Assembly (NCBI GenBank): GCA_020284085.1 | Contig: JACEVL010000519.1 | Location: 2,113,501 to 2,177,500 of the forward strand | Length of the DNA: 64,000 bases | From: Aporrectodea caliginosa | Taxonomy: Eukaryota > Annelida > Clitellata > Crassiclitellata > Lumbricidae | Reading direction: 5' to 3' | In this document: positions 23,986 through 35,964 of the stretch, one piece after another | Position numbering within the stretch: position 1 is the first letter of the stretch | Layout of the letters: the number at the start of each line of letters is the position of its first letter | Position numbers and translations under genes: made by a program | Notes under the pieces: generated by a model | The model's database searches: none | What the model was told of the DNA's origin: nothing | The model's input: the letters and a program-made list of their open reading frames with translations, nothing else

Positions 23986-24199
23986 TACATACATACATAC
24001 ATACATGCATATATGTATGTAGGCCTATATTCGTTTATTTCATAAAACAACCGGCAAAACGCTGTAGGTGAACAATGACACACAGTTGACAGTATGGCTA
24101 CTTTTGCCGAGTTCGAGCCCCCGTTGGGCGGATAGTCTATGCTTTGTGTTTGCAGGCTGTCTGTTCTGTTAGTAGTTAAGATTTGTGTCTTGTGAATTG

Positions 24200-24275
24200 C
24201 ATAATTGTACACTGTAACCAGTTGCGGTGTGTCAACCGGATTGTTGAATAAACGAAAATATATTATTATTACTTA
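24200..24275 (+). mobile_element. Retroelement 3' end (GCGGTGTGTC family)
   Basis: CTGTAACCAGTTGCGGTGTG then TTGAATAAACGAAAATAT and (ATT)n. Shares words with 59655-59762 and 17850-17900. It ends in an AATAAA-containing stretch and a simple-repeat tail, as for a retrotransposed 3' end. Confidence 0.45.
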
Positions 24276-24290
24276 TGGATGGCTAACTAG

Positions 24291-25429
24291 TAGGGTAGAG
24301 TGGGGCAAAACGCCCCTACTGGACCTGTCCCTGTTTGAATGTTCTGGGGTTTCTTACGTGTGTACCCTAATTATAGAATCGTCAGTTATTTATCTTTTGG
24401 TGGTTTACTTATTTTCATTGTAAAGAAAATTGATTTTTTCGTGTTTCCTTGTAAGAGTTTGCTGCCAATTGTGTATCATTAATGGTGCAAAAATGCTAGA
24501 CATAGCCAATAATACGCGTACAAATATAGGTTCAAAGTATATCCTATATCGAATAGGTCCTTTAAGTGGCGACAGGTGTATGTAATGAGGTCTAAGCAGT
24601 TCTGTTGTTGTCAGCCGTATACGTTCAGTGTTTACGTCCTTATGATCGATTGCTTGGCGTTAGAATTAAAATTTAATTCCATCATGGAAAAATACGTAAA
24701 TTGGACTCTAGACATGTCGAAAGCCGAGTTGAGTCACTGTGCACAATAAATGGGGATTTAACACATCAATTTTTTTATGATATGGACAATCTCACATGGT
24801 AGCACCAAGCGGGGCAAATCGCCCCCCCCCCATGGAAAATGTTGACATGGGGCAAAACGACCCAGTGGGAGGCGTTTTGTCCCTCACCTGGAGCAAAACG
24901 CATTTAAAAATTATTTTTTATGACATCTTGTTTTAAAAACTTCTAGAGATCTTTACTTCTTTATGTGCATCGGCTTTTCAGTTGTTTAAAACGATAACCT
25001 TATGCATGGTATTTCCAATGTCATTTACATGTATGGCAGGTCTATCCTTGTTAAGCAATTAATTTTGTTTTGTGTGTGTTAAAATGTATAGAACGGCAGT
25101 CATAAATACCCTCAGAGGCTAAATTTAAGTTCTGTACATCTTTTAAGAGTAGGCCTACATCTTAGGCTTTAAAGGTCAAAAAGGTTTTCGGAAAATACAA
25201 GGGAGCGTTTAGCCCCAGATGAGAGACAAAACGCCCCCTTTGAAGCATTTTGTAATTTATTATTTCTTAATGTCATCTTTCGGGGAATATTATCGAACAT
25301 AATTATACTTTACTTGTGACATTCAGCACTAGATCCTACAATAATGTCATGCTTAAAATGCTGTTTCTCAAGTAGTAGGCCCTAATTGAACAAAAGCAGT
25401 TAAAGGGGGCGTTTTGCCCCTCTACGCTA
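24291..25429. mobile_element. Non-autonomous DNA element with reiterated GGGGCAAAACGCCCC motif
   Basis: Imperfect 26-28-bp inverted ends: TAGGGTAGAGTGGGGCAAAA at the left and the inverse of TAGCGTAGAGGGGCAAAAC at the right. Further copies of GGGGCAAAACG(C/A)CCC or its inverse lie near 24811, 24848, 24871, 24890, 25201 and 25224. No coding capacity between. No target duplication could be recognised. Confidence 0.7.
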
Positions 25430-26224
25430 CGTGTTCTTATACAACATTCTTTGGATAAAGTTCATCGAGTCGTTTTCCGGGTAGGTGAAACTGTGTGCCC
25501 TTTGTCGAAAGTTATATAATGGTTCTCGCTGCATTGGGCAAAGGCCACGGAGAACATGAAGCTAATTGCTCTGGACAGCTTTGAGCAGAGCGTCGTCTGC
25601 CGCTTGTGCTAACGTTTCAGCCGTCAGATCATTGGGATGTAAGCAGCCTGCAGAGTCTGTTCATGAAGCACTCGAGGCGGGTTTTGTTCCTTCCACTCGC
25701 TAGGCCGCACCATGCAGGAGAGGCATACATCGTGCGAGATATTTTGAAAGTCTATAGCGAGCAGTCAACATAATGTAAGAGGTAGGCCTATCTCTTTTCT
25801 TACAGTATGACAGCCAGTTTAGCCAATCCATTATCTCTGCAAAGAATTGTAGTTACAATTATTCTTCCTAAGTGACCTCTTTATCAATCGTAACAACAAG
25901 ATTCTATGGCCACAGATTTGGATATCTGATAAGGCCTACATATTCATTTTAATGAATTTTTTTATTAGACTGTCATTTATAGCGCGCGTAAACAAAATAG
26001 GAATCTTGCACACAAGCTGGTAACAGAAAAATCAATCAGAATAAATCTTAAACAGAATAAGTTGAAGGCGCTTGATTTGAGTAGGCTTCAGTAGGTTTTA
26101 ATTTTACTGAAATTGTGCGTCTTGCACTGGTTTAGTAGCCTAGGCCTATGCAATTAAATCCGTCCTATGCTCGACTTCAAAACTACACAATCGCTACATC
26201 GATTTTTAGTACAAGCTAAATTTT

Positions 26225-26600
26225 AGGCTACTGCAATAATATCTCTTCTTGAACAGACATCACCCAAACAAACCGCCTTCGAGCTATTCAAAATGCTCTC
26301 AATAATTCTGTCACCAAAACCCTCAAATAGGCCTACCATTACATCACTCCTGTACTCCAATCAGTGCCGTCTTTGGGCATAGGCGATATATTATGCGGCT
26401 GATTAGAGCGGCATTTTTCAAGGGGCGGCAAATTCCGGCAAAATAGGCCTACATGATGGTCATGCGCACTTCGGTCAAAAAGATGTCATTAATGAGTAGG
26501 GACGGCATTTTTGTCCTTGCCTATAGCAAACAATTCTCAAAGACTGTCAAAGGCCGCCACTGCCTCAAATCACTCTGCTGGCTTAAAGTAGGCCTAGCTG
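26225..26600 (+). pseudogene. CR1/L2-like RT fragment interrupted by a 201-bp MITE
   Basis: Reads NRLRAIQNALNNSVTKTLK then YHYITPVLQS up to 26361, and after the MITE LKSLCWLKV, which fits the expected LQSLHWLPV. The reading across the insertion supports both the RT call and the MITE boundaries. Confidence 0.55.
26362..26562. mobile_element. 201-bp hAT-type MITE
   Basis: Ends CAGTGCCGTCTTTGGG and the inverse of CAGTGGCGGCCTTTGA. Flanks ACTCCAAT (26354-26361) and CCTCAAAT (26563-26570) agree at 6 of 8 positions. The host L2-like RT reading resumes after it. Confidence 0.6.
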
Positions 26601-26603
26601 AAC

Positions 26604-27312
26604 CAGTGTTGTGCACAACACCAACACTCTAAGACCAAAACCAAGACCGCTTGCTCCAAGACCAAGACCGAGACCAAGACCACGTTGTCCAAGACAACAT
26701 TCTCAAGACCCTAAACGCAATTCTCAATTGAAGTGTTAAATAATCCCATCATTCAAGTCTGGTGTTTTATTACATTCTATTTAAGTACTAAATCGCACAA
26801 TCCCTCAAGTCTTGCCCTGTGAGGTCTTGTGAAAAGTCCACTACAACAAACACTCTCTCAACAGGTCCAGCTGTTGCTGGGATAAAAAAAAAACTTTTAA
26901 CGTAGGCCTATAGGGGAAAAGTCCACCAAATCCCTGCAACGCTTCCCAACTATTGATTTTGCACCAGCAGTCAAGGTCAATTAATTGTGTCTCAACGTTT
27001 TCTTGTCTCTTCTGATAAGAAGCGAACAGTAAGGTCCTCTCTCTCGCTTTGTCCTTGGTGGATCGTCGCATGAATTTGAAGCTAATTCAGAAGTCCCTGA
27101 ATGACCATCACTTCCAATAACCGGCAAATATCGACAACAGCATTTAACAAATATTCCACCAAGACCAGACGCCCAAGACCAAGACCACATCTTTAAGACC
27201 AAGACCGCACCTTTAAAGACCATGACCGAGACAGGTACCATTCGAGATCAAGACCAAGACCGCATTTTTTCGGTCTCGAGACCAAGACCACGGTCTCGAG
27301 GCCACATGACTG
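26604..27312. mobile_element. hAT-like non-autonomous element with GACCAAGACC clusters at both ends
   Basis: Starts CAGTGTTGTGCAC and ends with the inverse of CAGTCATGTGGCC. CCAAGACCAAGACCG-type words cluster at 26630-26700 and 27165-27300. The ends resemble hAT termini, but the 8-bp flanks (AGCTGAAC and CTTAATGT) do not match. Confidence 0.5.
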
Positions 27313-28296
27313 CTTAATGTTCTATAGCCTCTGTGTCTATGAGTTCACTATACTACGGAGGTTTACTTTTTCACAAAAGAACCAAACAAGTTCTTCCCAA
27401 TAATATAAAACTGTTTTTCCAGCTCTACCAAGTTCAAACTGTCGCAGGATTGCGTTAAACTGGGTCACCAACAACAATATAACGTTGCTGTTGGACGTTT
27501 TGTTGACCTATCCCATGACAACCGTATAGGCCTAATGATAATCAAACAGTAACGATTAGACCTAAGATAGACCTGTTGAGGTAAGTAGAACAGTACTGGC
27601 GGCGGATTTCTGTGTCGCAGATATGCAATACGGGTTGATCAGGTCCATGCATTTGCAATCCATCACGGCAAACAATGTCTATAGGCTACTACAAATAGGC
27701 GTCTATAGTTGTGTAGCCATTGCCGAAATCAATGACTGAGTAGCATAGGCTATAATGGATAATTACGCATATCATATGTGATGATAAATTACCTAATACA
27801 ATGCTTGGTGGTCTGGGAATATAGGCCTATAATAATGTGTCGCTCTGTGAGCTTTTTCTCAAATAGACAGCCATGTTCATTAGGTCCATACATGTAGCGT
27901 GGCCCTCGACGAGTCAAAGTTGAGATGCAATTGATGACCATGCAGCTACTTCACTTACATTTATGGGCTCAGCGTGGGCCCAACGATCGAACGTCCATGG
28001 TTGTCGGAGACTGTCTATGTATTTTTTCAGGGTTTCCGTCGCGAACAACTGCTGGGCATGGCATGAGTTTGTTTCCCATTCAGAAGCTCCCACTTTACAC
28101 GACAGCTGGAACAGAAACCGGGTCGAGAATTAACCGGCAGGTCTATTATAGGCTAATCTATTTCTACTTGGCGACGACGCGAATTAAATAAACAAAGACT
28201 TTTTATAGGTTATGCTGTTATGGGCAGTAGGCCTATATATACATAAAAGTATACCTATAGATTCCAAAAACCGGAACAGTTGTTTATCGGAATATA
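27313..28296. other. Intergenic DNA
   Basis: No gene recognised. TAGGCCTAT words are frequent. Confidence 0.4.
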
Positions 28297-29470
28297 CAGG
28301 GTGGCCCAATATAAAATGTCCCACCGGATAAAATGCAATTTCTCCGCAACCAATTGAGATTTTTATACCAAAATGTCACCAATTACAGAGGAATGATTTT
28401 TCAACAATCCGCGAAATTTTCACTAAACAATTTGCATATTTTCAAAAGTTACAGCTGTTTAAATGTTAAATTCCATTTTTTCAAATTTCCGAAGATGAAC
28501 CGTCCAATAATAGTTATTTCTTTAAGATTTTTTTCACAAAGAAATTATTTTGTAACGCCCAAATAATGATGCCGTCATATGACCTCATTACAAGTTGTAC
28601 AGAAAGTGTTTATGAAGCAAGCTGTTAATAATTGCAGATATTTTAAAATATATTAATTGCGTTTGGTCTGCCGGCAAAAAGCGCGATTTTCACGAAAAGT
28701 CGCCTGGTGGTCGAGAGATCCAAGTTTGTGAAGCACGTCATGGTTTCTGCTGGTGTGTGTTACGGTGGTAAGGGAAGACTGCACTTCATCCCAGACAAGG
28801 CTAAAGTAAACACTCAACTTTACGTTGAAACTCTGTTACCCAGACTCATTGAATACTGCAAGTCTGTTCTACCGTCTGGCTTCATTTCCAGCAGGAAAGG
28901 TTGGCTCAAGGCTTTATTGCCACCAACTGCAGTGAATTCATTGGCAACGATGAATGGCCACCAAACTCTCCAGACCTTAACCCGCTTGATTATCACGTCT
29001 GGGGAGCTATGCTTGAATGCTACAAGACATTTCATCCAAAGCCGAAGAACATTGACGAGCTGAAAAAGTCTTGCAGCTAATATGGAACCAGCTGCCGCAG
29101 GACTCAATCAACAAGGCCATACTGAGCTTCACAAAAAGACTTCGAGCTTGTGTGAAAGCTAGGGGTGGACACTTCGAACATGCCTTGAGATAAACTGCTC
29201 AACAGATTTCTGATTTCGTAATGAAAGATGATTTTATTTGACATTGAAAATTGCAAGTGACTGTCCATTTTTCTTCGGAAATTTGAAAAAATGGAATTAC
29301 AAATTTAAACAGCTGTAACTTTTGAAACTATGGAAATTGCTTAGTGAAATTTTCGTGGATTGTTGAAAATGTATTCCTCTGTACATGGTGATATTTTGGT
29401 ATAAAAATCTCAATTGGTTGCGGAGAAATTGCATTTCATCCGGTGGGACATTTTATATTGGGCCACCCTG
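28297..29470 (+). mobile_element. Mariner-like transposon with about 200-bp TIRs, internally deleted
   Basis: Begins CAGGGTGGCCCAATATAAAA just inside a TA (28295-28296) and ends with the inverse just before TA (29471-29472). The TIRs extend about 200 bp with scattered mismatches. The 1174-bp copy keeps only the C-terminal half of a transposase on the plus strand. Confidence 0.9.
28690..29193 (+). pseudogene. Mariner-like transposase remnant (C-terminal catalytic half)
   Basis: Readable as KHVMVSAGVCYGGKGRLHFI, then FQQE with the usual DGAPAH region damaged, then EWPPNSPDLNPLDYHVWG, and finally RACVKARGGHFEHALR with TAA at 29191-29193. The first catalytic Asp and the DNA-binding domain are missing, and frameshifts lie near 28890 and 29070. 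The last catalytic residue is Asp (PLDYH), placing it with DDxD mariners rather than Tc1 DD34E; the exact spacing cannot be counted because of the deletion. Confidence 0.85.
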
Positions 29471-29489
29471 TATATGCATATATATAGGT

Positions 29490-29620
29490 ATGTGTGTATG
29501 TATGTATGTATGTATGTATGTATGTATGTATGTATGTATGTATGTATGTATGTATGTATGTATGTATGTACATTATGTATCATGTATGTACAGTATGTAT
29601 GTATGTATGTATGTATAACG
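29490..29620. repeat. (ATGT)n microsatellite
   Basis: Perfect (ATGT)n at 29492-29570 and a broken continuation to 29617. It lies between the end of the mariner (29470) and the minus-strand L2-like tail at 29620. Confidence 0.95.
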
Positions 29621-30035
29621 ACAATTTCTACGGCGCCTACATACAGCCATGCCGCATCAAGGGCGCAAACACACTACTACGAGTCCTACGACATCGAGCG
29701 GAATAGGCCTATAGGCGAACAACAGGTAAGTCTTTAGTTTAACCTTGAAGGACTCAACCGAGTCAGCAGAACGGATAAAGGGGAGACTGTTCCAGCACCT
29801 GGGACCGACAGCCGAGAATGCACGGTCGCCAAATCATGTCCTCGAGCATCCTTTGCTCGCAGAGATCGCCTTTCTCACGCGATCTCAGTCAAAGCCCTGC
29901 TTTAGATGACGGTATCTCCCTATGTACAGAAGTCACTCAGATATTCCGGTGCAGCTCCGTAGAGCGCACTGTAGACAAGTAGACAGAGCATGTACTCGAT
30001 ACGACGAGGCACGGGGAGCCAGTGAAGGACATCAA
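29610..30035 (-). pseudogene. CR1/L2-like RT C-terminus and 3' end
   Basis: Minus strand reads WLPVPRRIEYMLCLLVYSAL, YGAAPEYLSD, then RAFSAVGPRCWNSLPLS-like words and a tail near GGCGCCGTAGAAATTG at 29620-29640, followed by the (ATAC)n side of the 29491-29620 microsatellite. The other edge ends in (ATCA)n at 30030. Confidence 0.5.
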
Positions 30036-30464
30036 TCAATCAAAGTATTCGTTTTTTCTGAATGAGCAAGTTGTCACAGACGCAACTTATTACAATGAAA
30101 GTTGATTCTTAGTTTAACTAGGATTCAAGTATGTTTACAGTCGGAGTTTGGATAAGGTGCCAAATTAGATTAATTAGGCCTTATAAGCGTTCCGATACAG
30201 GACTCCACGGAGAAGCGGTATGATGTGATCGAATCTCCACCTGTTTCATATCAGTTTCGCTGCCGTATTTCAACACCGATTGCAGTCTGTCGAGGAGATA
30301 TTTAGGTGTCTCCGCCAACAGATTGTTGCAGCGCTCGACCTGCGTATAATTACGAAACAGACGATTGCAGTTCTGGGGGTCTCTATACGGCAGGGACTTG
30401 ACGCAGCTCGTGATGAGACGGAACAGACGGAACATCGGCCAATCACCGTCCAACCAAAATGCAG

Positions 30465-30620
30465 GGGCGTAACCAGGAAAACATTTCGGAAGGGTTTAAA
30501 GTTTTCGGGGAATCCATTGGAAATGGTAGAATTTTTTGCATTTTCAGTCTTTATATCAGTAATGCATTATTTCGGGGTGGTTGAACCCATGAAACCACCC
30601 CAAAATACACCCATGCCAAC
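30465..30620. repeat. Dispersed repeat (copy 1 of a pair)
   Basis: GCGTAACCAGGAAAACATTT ... CCATTGGAAATGG ... AATACACCCATGCC shares order and words with 16298-16440 (GTAGCCAGGAAACAATTTTG ... CCATTGGATATGG ... AATACACCCATGCA). CAGGGGCGTAACCAG resembles a hAT-type end. Confidence 0.5.
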
Positions 30621-31198
30621 ATGCCGCGTCATAGACATAATGTCAGACTGAAGCTCAACTCCAAATCACGCGCACCATAATTATATGCAACATGACAGCC
30701 TACAGTTACTGTACAGATACTCATTTAACGGATTCCATAATCAATTCGTGTTCTCGCTCTTGTGGACATATTCCGACAGCTTGAATTATTTACGATCAGT
30801 ATTTCAGAATCAGTTCAAAGCGCAGCACTGCTCAAGCGTAGAAAAATCCTTTTACCTTGACAATGTTATATTATCATAGCTAATGAATCACCTTATTTTC
30901 AGAAGCGAATGGGTAGGCCTGCCTACATTATTTTCATGATTATAATTAACATTTCACCTGCCATAGAGTTAATTGCACGGCGACATTAATTAAGCCACAG
31001 CCACAGGTTTACATGACATGTAAAAGCAGATCCAATATCGGGACAAATGTAGCCTATACGTGCATAATATGCACCACATAATTATAGCCTATATGCGCCT
31101 ACATACCCTACCTGTTAGTAGACATACGTATTGGTCTGCGGTGGTCTCCATGTGGCGGACAGGCTATAAGACTAGACTGCAGGTTATAATAATAATAG

Positions 31199-31425
31199 AG
31201 ATCCTGAGTGGCCGAGTGGGTTGGTAGCCCGCTCTCCACGTCGGCGGCCCGGGTTCGATTCCTGGTCGGTCGGTTAATATAAGAGATTAATTTCTCGGAT
31301 CTTTACTGCGGGTGGCTCGGTCGCAATATAAACGTGGAGTACGAGGTTGCTTTAATTGCCTCCGACACTAATCATCTTCGATATGAAAAAGTGTCGTTAA
31401 GCCGAAGTATAATAATAATAATAGC
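31199..31425 (+). mobile_element. tRNA-derived SINE
   Basis: Box A TGGCCGAGTGG at 31209-31219 and box B GGTTCGATTCC at 31252-31262, with a tRNA-unrelated body containing TAAACGTGGAGTACGAGG and a tail AAGTGTCGTTAAGCCGAAG then (TAA)n. Flanked on both sides by (ATA)n-type bases. The same sequence occurs inverted at 60187-60392. Confidence 0.8.
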
Positions 31426-31928
31426 AACCTCAGTTAAATAATATAAAAATCAAGTCTCTAAACTGTTCTGTTCGCTGTAGTTTATTTATAATTCTGACGT
31501 TTACTCTGTTAATTCATTTTGACACACTGTCAGTGTGACGGACAGGCCACAACGTTTGACTGCAGGTCTTATTAATAACAATCTTAGGTTGCTCAGTTCG
31601 CGGTAGTTTATTACTAACATTTTAACGTTTCATTTTATTTTTTCAATTTAATACCATACCCTCCCAGTTCAAAAATTATCTGCCCTTGGACTCCTCCGAT
31701 ATTCAGGACTTCACGTATAATAAAAAAAGAGCGTCGGTCATTTCGTTTCGCCGCACAACAGCAATCAATTAAGTGTGCGAGAGCTCATAAAACATCGTCC
31801 ATACTCTATGAAAATGACAGCTCAAATAGGTTGACTATAAAAAGGCTGTCGCTCGCTAAAGTCGCTGTGCTACAATTAACGTAGAGTGGTGATGCGTGAT
31901 ATATATGACGATACGGATCGTGTGTGTT

Positions 31929-32190
31929 TGGTCAGTGAAATTCAGCGTAGGCTTGATCATTGATAAAATCAGCGCACTGCATGGTTTGGCCATTGATAAA
32001 TTCCGTGCATTGGGTTGGTCAGCGATGACTTCAGTGCATTGGGTTGGTCATTGATAAATTCAGAGCATTGGGTTGGTCATTGATAAATTCAGAGCAATGG
32101 TTTGGTAAGCGATAAATTCAGTGCAGTAGTTTACTCAGTGGTAAATTCAGTGCATTGTTTTGGGCAGTGGTAAATTCAGTGCATGGGTGC
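31929..32190. repeat. Minisatellite, about 32-bp units, 8 copies
   Basis: Unit TTGGTCATTGATAAATTCAG followed by (A/T)GCATTGGG, with substitutions. Confidence 0.88.
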
Positions 32191-32686
32191 TGGTCGAACA
32201 TAACGTGTACAATCAAAGCCCGGGTTCCAGCGAGTTACAAAAATATAGCCTATAGGCCTATTTGCGAACGAGAGGCGTTCAGGAAAAGCCTAATGATAGC
32301 ACTCTCGATCGAGTTACAGCCAAAACAGTCTCTATCCCTGTTCTGTTCTCCCCACTTTTAATGGGGAGGGAACTTATGAATTCCCTCCCCACAAATCTAG
32401 CTGTGCCATGCATTTAATTAGGGTCACCAACCAAGATCGACGACTGCCAACAGTGCAAGTCTAGTAGAATAATTTACTGCGGGAACATAGATATGCAAGA
32501 AACCTTACACTTTCGGCTTGAAAGCTATAACAGGTGTGAATCATGTGGCTGCTGAAGATAGATTTCCTTCTTAATTCAGAGCTGGCAGAACTTATGTTAT
32601 GACAAGCGGTCAAGCCCAACGCATCACCCTACAAGACGTACAGAGCAGAGTGTGTTCGGAGACAGGACGACAAATTATGAAGACAG

Positions 32687-32687
<1 letters not shown>

Positions 32688-32721
<34 letters not shown>

Positions 32722-33010
32722 GAGTGTGAACTTTCAGGGTGGGAGGAATCATGCCTGAGTGAAAGCTACCACATGTAAAGTTGGGTGTCGAAAGATAGAT
32801 TATGGTACACGTATTACCGAGGAATTTTAGACTGACATTAGCAGCCTTATTATCTTGTCGTCGGATATAGAAATTAGAGACGGGCAGCAAATTCAGCCTG
32901 TTGAGCAATCTGTGTGTGCGTGTGTGTGTCTGTGAGTGAGAGAGACAGACAGACAGAGACAGAAATAGCGACAGAGAGAGTGTATATATATATATATATG
33001 TATATAATAT
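32688..33010. repeat. AT and TG/GA simple-repeat patches
   Basis: (AT)n at 32689-32717, GTGTGTGTGTCTGTGAGTGA then AGACAGACAGAGACAGA at 32915-32965, and TATA-rich sequence at 32980-33020. Confidence 0.85.
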
Positions 33011-35964
33011 ATAATTATATATACATGTAGATAGATTTCGTAAATGCATAGTATTCCGTGTGTGGGCTTTTCAGAGTTTTCAGTTAATCTGGAGACCCCA
33101 TTCGAGTGTATTACAGATCTCAGGATTATAAGTAAATTTTAGATAGATCTAAATAAAATTGATAAATAAAGCTGTCGTTTTTAAGTCACCAGCTGCAAAG
33201 TGTGATGGTAAGTACAAGTTCACACTACCCACTTCTGAGACTGCATTTCATATTTATAAACAAATTAAGCAATAATTCGCCATAGCCTAAACACCACGTA
33301 CGTACGGTATGTGCATCAGAAAAATTTATAAACAGCCTTATAGGCCTAGATGCCTAAGTTCCTGTAAATTTATTTTCTTCTACGCAAAAAAATCATTTTG
33401 GACGCAGTGTATACTTGTAATCGCAAATGTAGGCCCTAATCCTAATTTATAGATTTCTTTAGCGACCAAAAAGCTACGTCACGGGAACCAGCTTATTCAC
33501 AGGCGCTCAGTCAAAATAAAATACATAAACAACATCGATAGGCAGAGGATCAAATCCACCAGTGGTGGTAAAAAATGACAAAAATATTGTTCTACATTAG
33601 GCCTATATCGGAATTAATGTATAATTTTATCCGCCTTCGGTGTGTACTTGGTTGAGGTTGGCTGACACAACTTTTAAACACTTTACGGGCCATTGGAGAG
33701 CGAGACAGACAGACAGACAGACAGACAGACCAAGCAGATATAGAGCGTGTGTGTGCGTGCCTGTGTGAGAAAGAGAGACAGAGGCAGAGACAGAGACAGA
33801 GGGAGACCTGTATAGTGTATACTGCGCACAATCAGACTTAAGTTTATCATTCGGCTCAATATTTGGTTGTTTTGTAGCCTACATAGGCGCGCTCTTCCGA
33901 AGGGGAATTTTTCCCTCCCCACTTTTCAAAACAGATTTACGGCCCTGATTTATCTTATGCAAATGTACGCATGCATAAATTAAGTAGGTTTTGAGTTTTT
34001 AGTCTTAATTACTTGCTGATATTTTAAGAGCCTTGACGCTTCTAAGGGCGATATATAAATGTCCAGATATATCAACATTTTCCTGGTTGCCTATTTTGTT
34101 TTTTATATTTAAAAATGCAATTACGGTGTGGCTTGTGAACTACCTTACAAGCTACAAGCCTTACTCTGCAGTGTTTATCTCTGCACCAATAGGCCTCGTA
34201 TAATTATGGACAAGTGCTGTCGGAAACAGTGTCTAGTCCTTCTTGGCTAGGACAATGAGATCCCATGCAGTGCCTACAGAATCCATTGTTAGTAGCAACA
34301 GCCGGATGTACGCTCGAAATGATATTATGTAGAAATTATGCGCATCTAATCAGAATCTAATATAGTACAGGTACACTACCGAAGAGTTAACCAAAATTGC
34401 CATTCATTTGTATAATCGCTATGCGTTGATGCATCTCTGGCAGATTATGCTTTTACTTAAGATCGACAACAGAAGCAAAAGCGTATACATGAAAGGAACG
34501 TTCCCTCCCAATCATGTCACGAAACAACACAACGCACTGACTGTATATATGAATGTCTGACATGGAATAGCGATATGACGGGGAACGCAGGTGCCCGGGT
34601 CAATTGCCCGACAATTGCGTCGTTTCCGTGATAGCGCATCCATGGATTCACAACAAACGTTGTCTACTATACTTATGCATACTAACGATTTCGAAGTATT
34701 AATTAGTCTGCGTGTGGTCATGCTGCACCTGAAAGCGATATAGACTCTATTTGATATATATATTCAAGGGGTTCGAGGCTTTTGTATAGTATACTAGGTG
34801 GAGATGAAGTGATTATATTTAGTGATATATTTTATATCCGCATAAGGGCATAACGAGGATCTTGACCCGGAACCGATTTCATCCCGTCTGTCCATTATGT
34901 TTTGAATACGCGCCTGTGAATGAGCTGGTTCCCGCGACTTCGCTATTTTGGGCGCTGTAGAAATCTCCAGATTACGATTACGATACGATTACGTGGCTTG
35001 TGTTTAAGGGTAGTGGGAGAAAGGCCGCCTTTTCTCACAAAATAACGGAAAGATCGGCACACGAAATCCATACACAGAGCCAGGAATCTAAGCCGACAAA
35101 ATGCAGTTGAAGCAGAAATGCTCAGTATTATACCATACATACATAGTCTAAATCGCAAGCAGTCTTAACAAAAGCTCTGCTGCGTATACGAGTCCGATGC
35201 ATGCCATACAGGCGCCTCTCCGGAAGAAGCGTCTGCAACTGCCTGCGATCTTGACTAGCCGTATACATGTATGTATGTATGACGAATGAATGACACGAAG
35301 AGACGCTATATAAATGTGCAATTACGATGCGATTGATCAGAGCGAAGAGCTGTGCGAATCTGAAACACAGTATAGGCCTACTAATGTTAGTCCAATGCGG
35401 AAATCTTCCAATGTTCGCTGCAATTGACTGCGAGTTAATAGTATACCTTTATAGGGACTGACTGCTTAAACGTTGTAGGCCTATATATGGAATATCCTTG
35501 CAGAATTGGAACACAAGTCTTATCCGATGTTTAAACAAGATAAACTGGACAATTTAACCAAATATTAACACAAATTAGAACCTACAGTTGAAGTTGTCAA
35601 CGTGTTATTGTAGTCATTTAAATAACAACACATTGAACCAGCATTTCAGTAATTTCGGCGATAGCCCAGAGCTCAAGTGTAACGATTTCTGGAGTTTATT
35701 TTCAGTAAATTGTTACAAATAGACTTAATTCATGGTCAAACCAGTCTTAACTTGATAGGTCAACTTATTAGGCTTCAATTCTGCAACTTAAGTGCTCGAG
35801 AGTAGGCTACATCTGCAGTGATCCATATCGCGGCAGTGGACTATAAAGACAAACGAGCACAAAAAACAAGCAATATACCAGAGCTACTATAAGTTGATGA
35901 CAGTCACAGCAGAAAAGTGCTGCATACATGACGACGATTTCGTTAACTGACTCTTAGTAGTAGT

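Noticed and set aside
28333..28566. Independent gene of 77 codons
   Set aside because: Lies inside the TIR of the mariner element.
31199..31275. Functional tRNA gene
   Set aside because: Box A and B are present but the acceptor stem does not pair and the sequence continues as a dispersed SINE with a second copy at 60187-60392.
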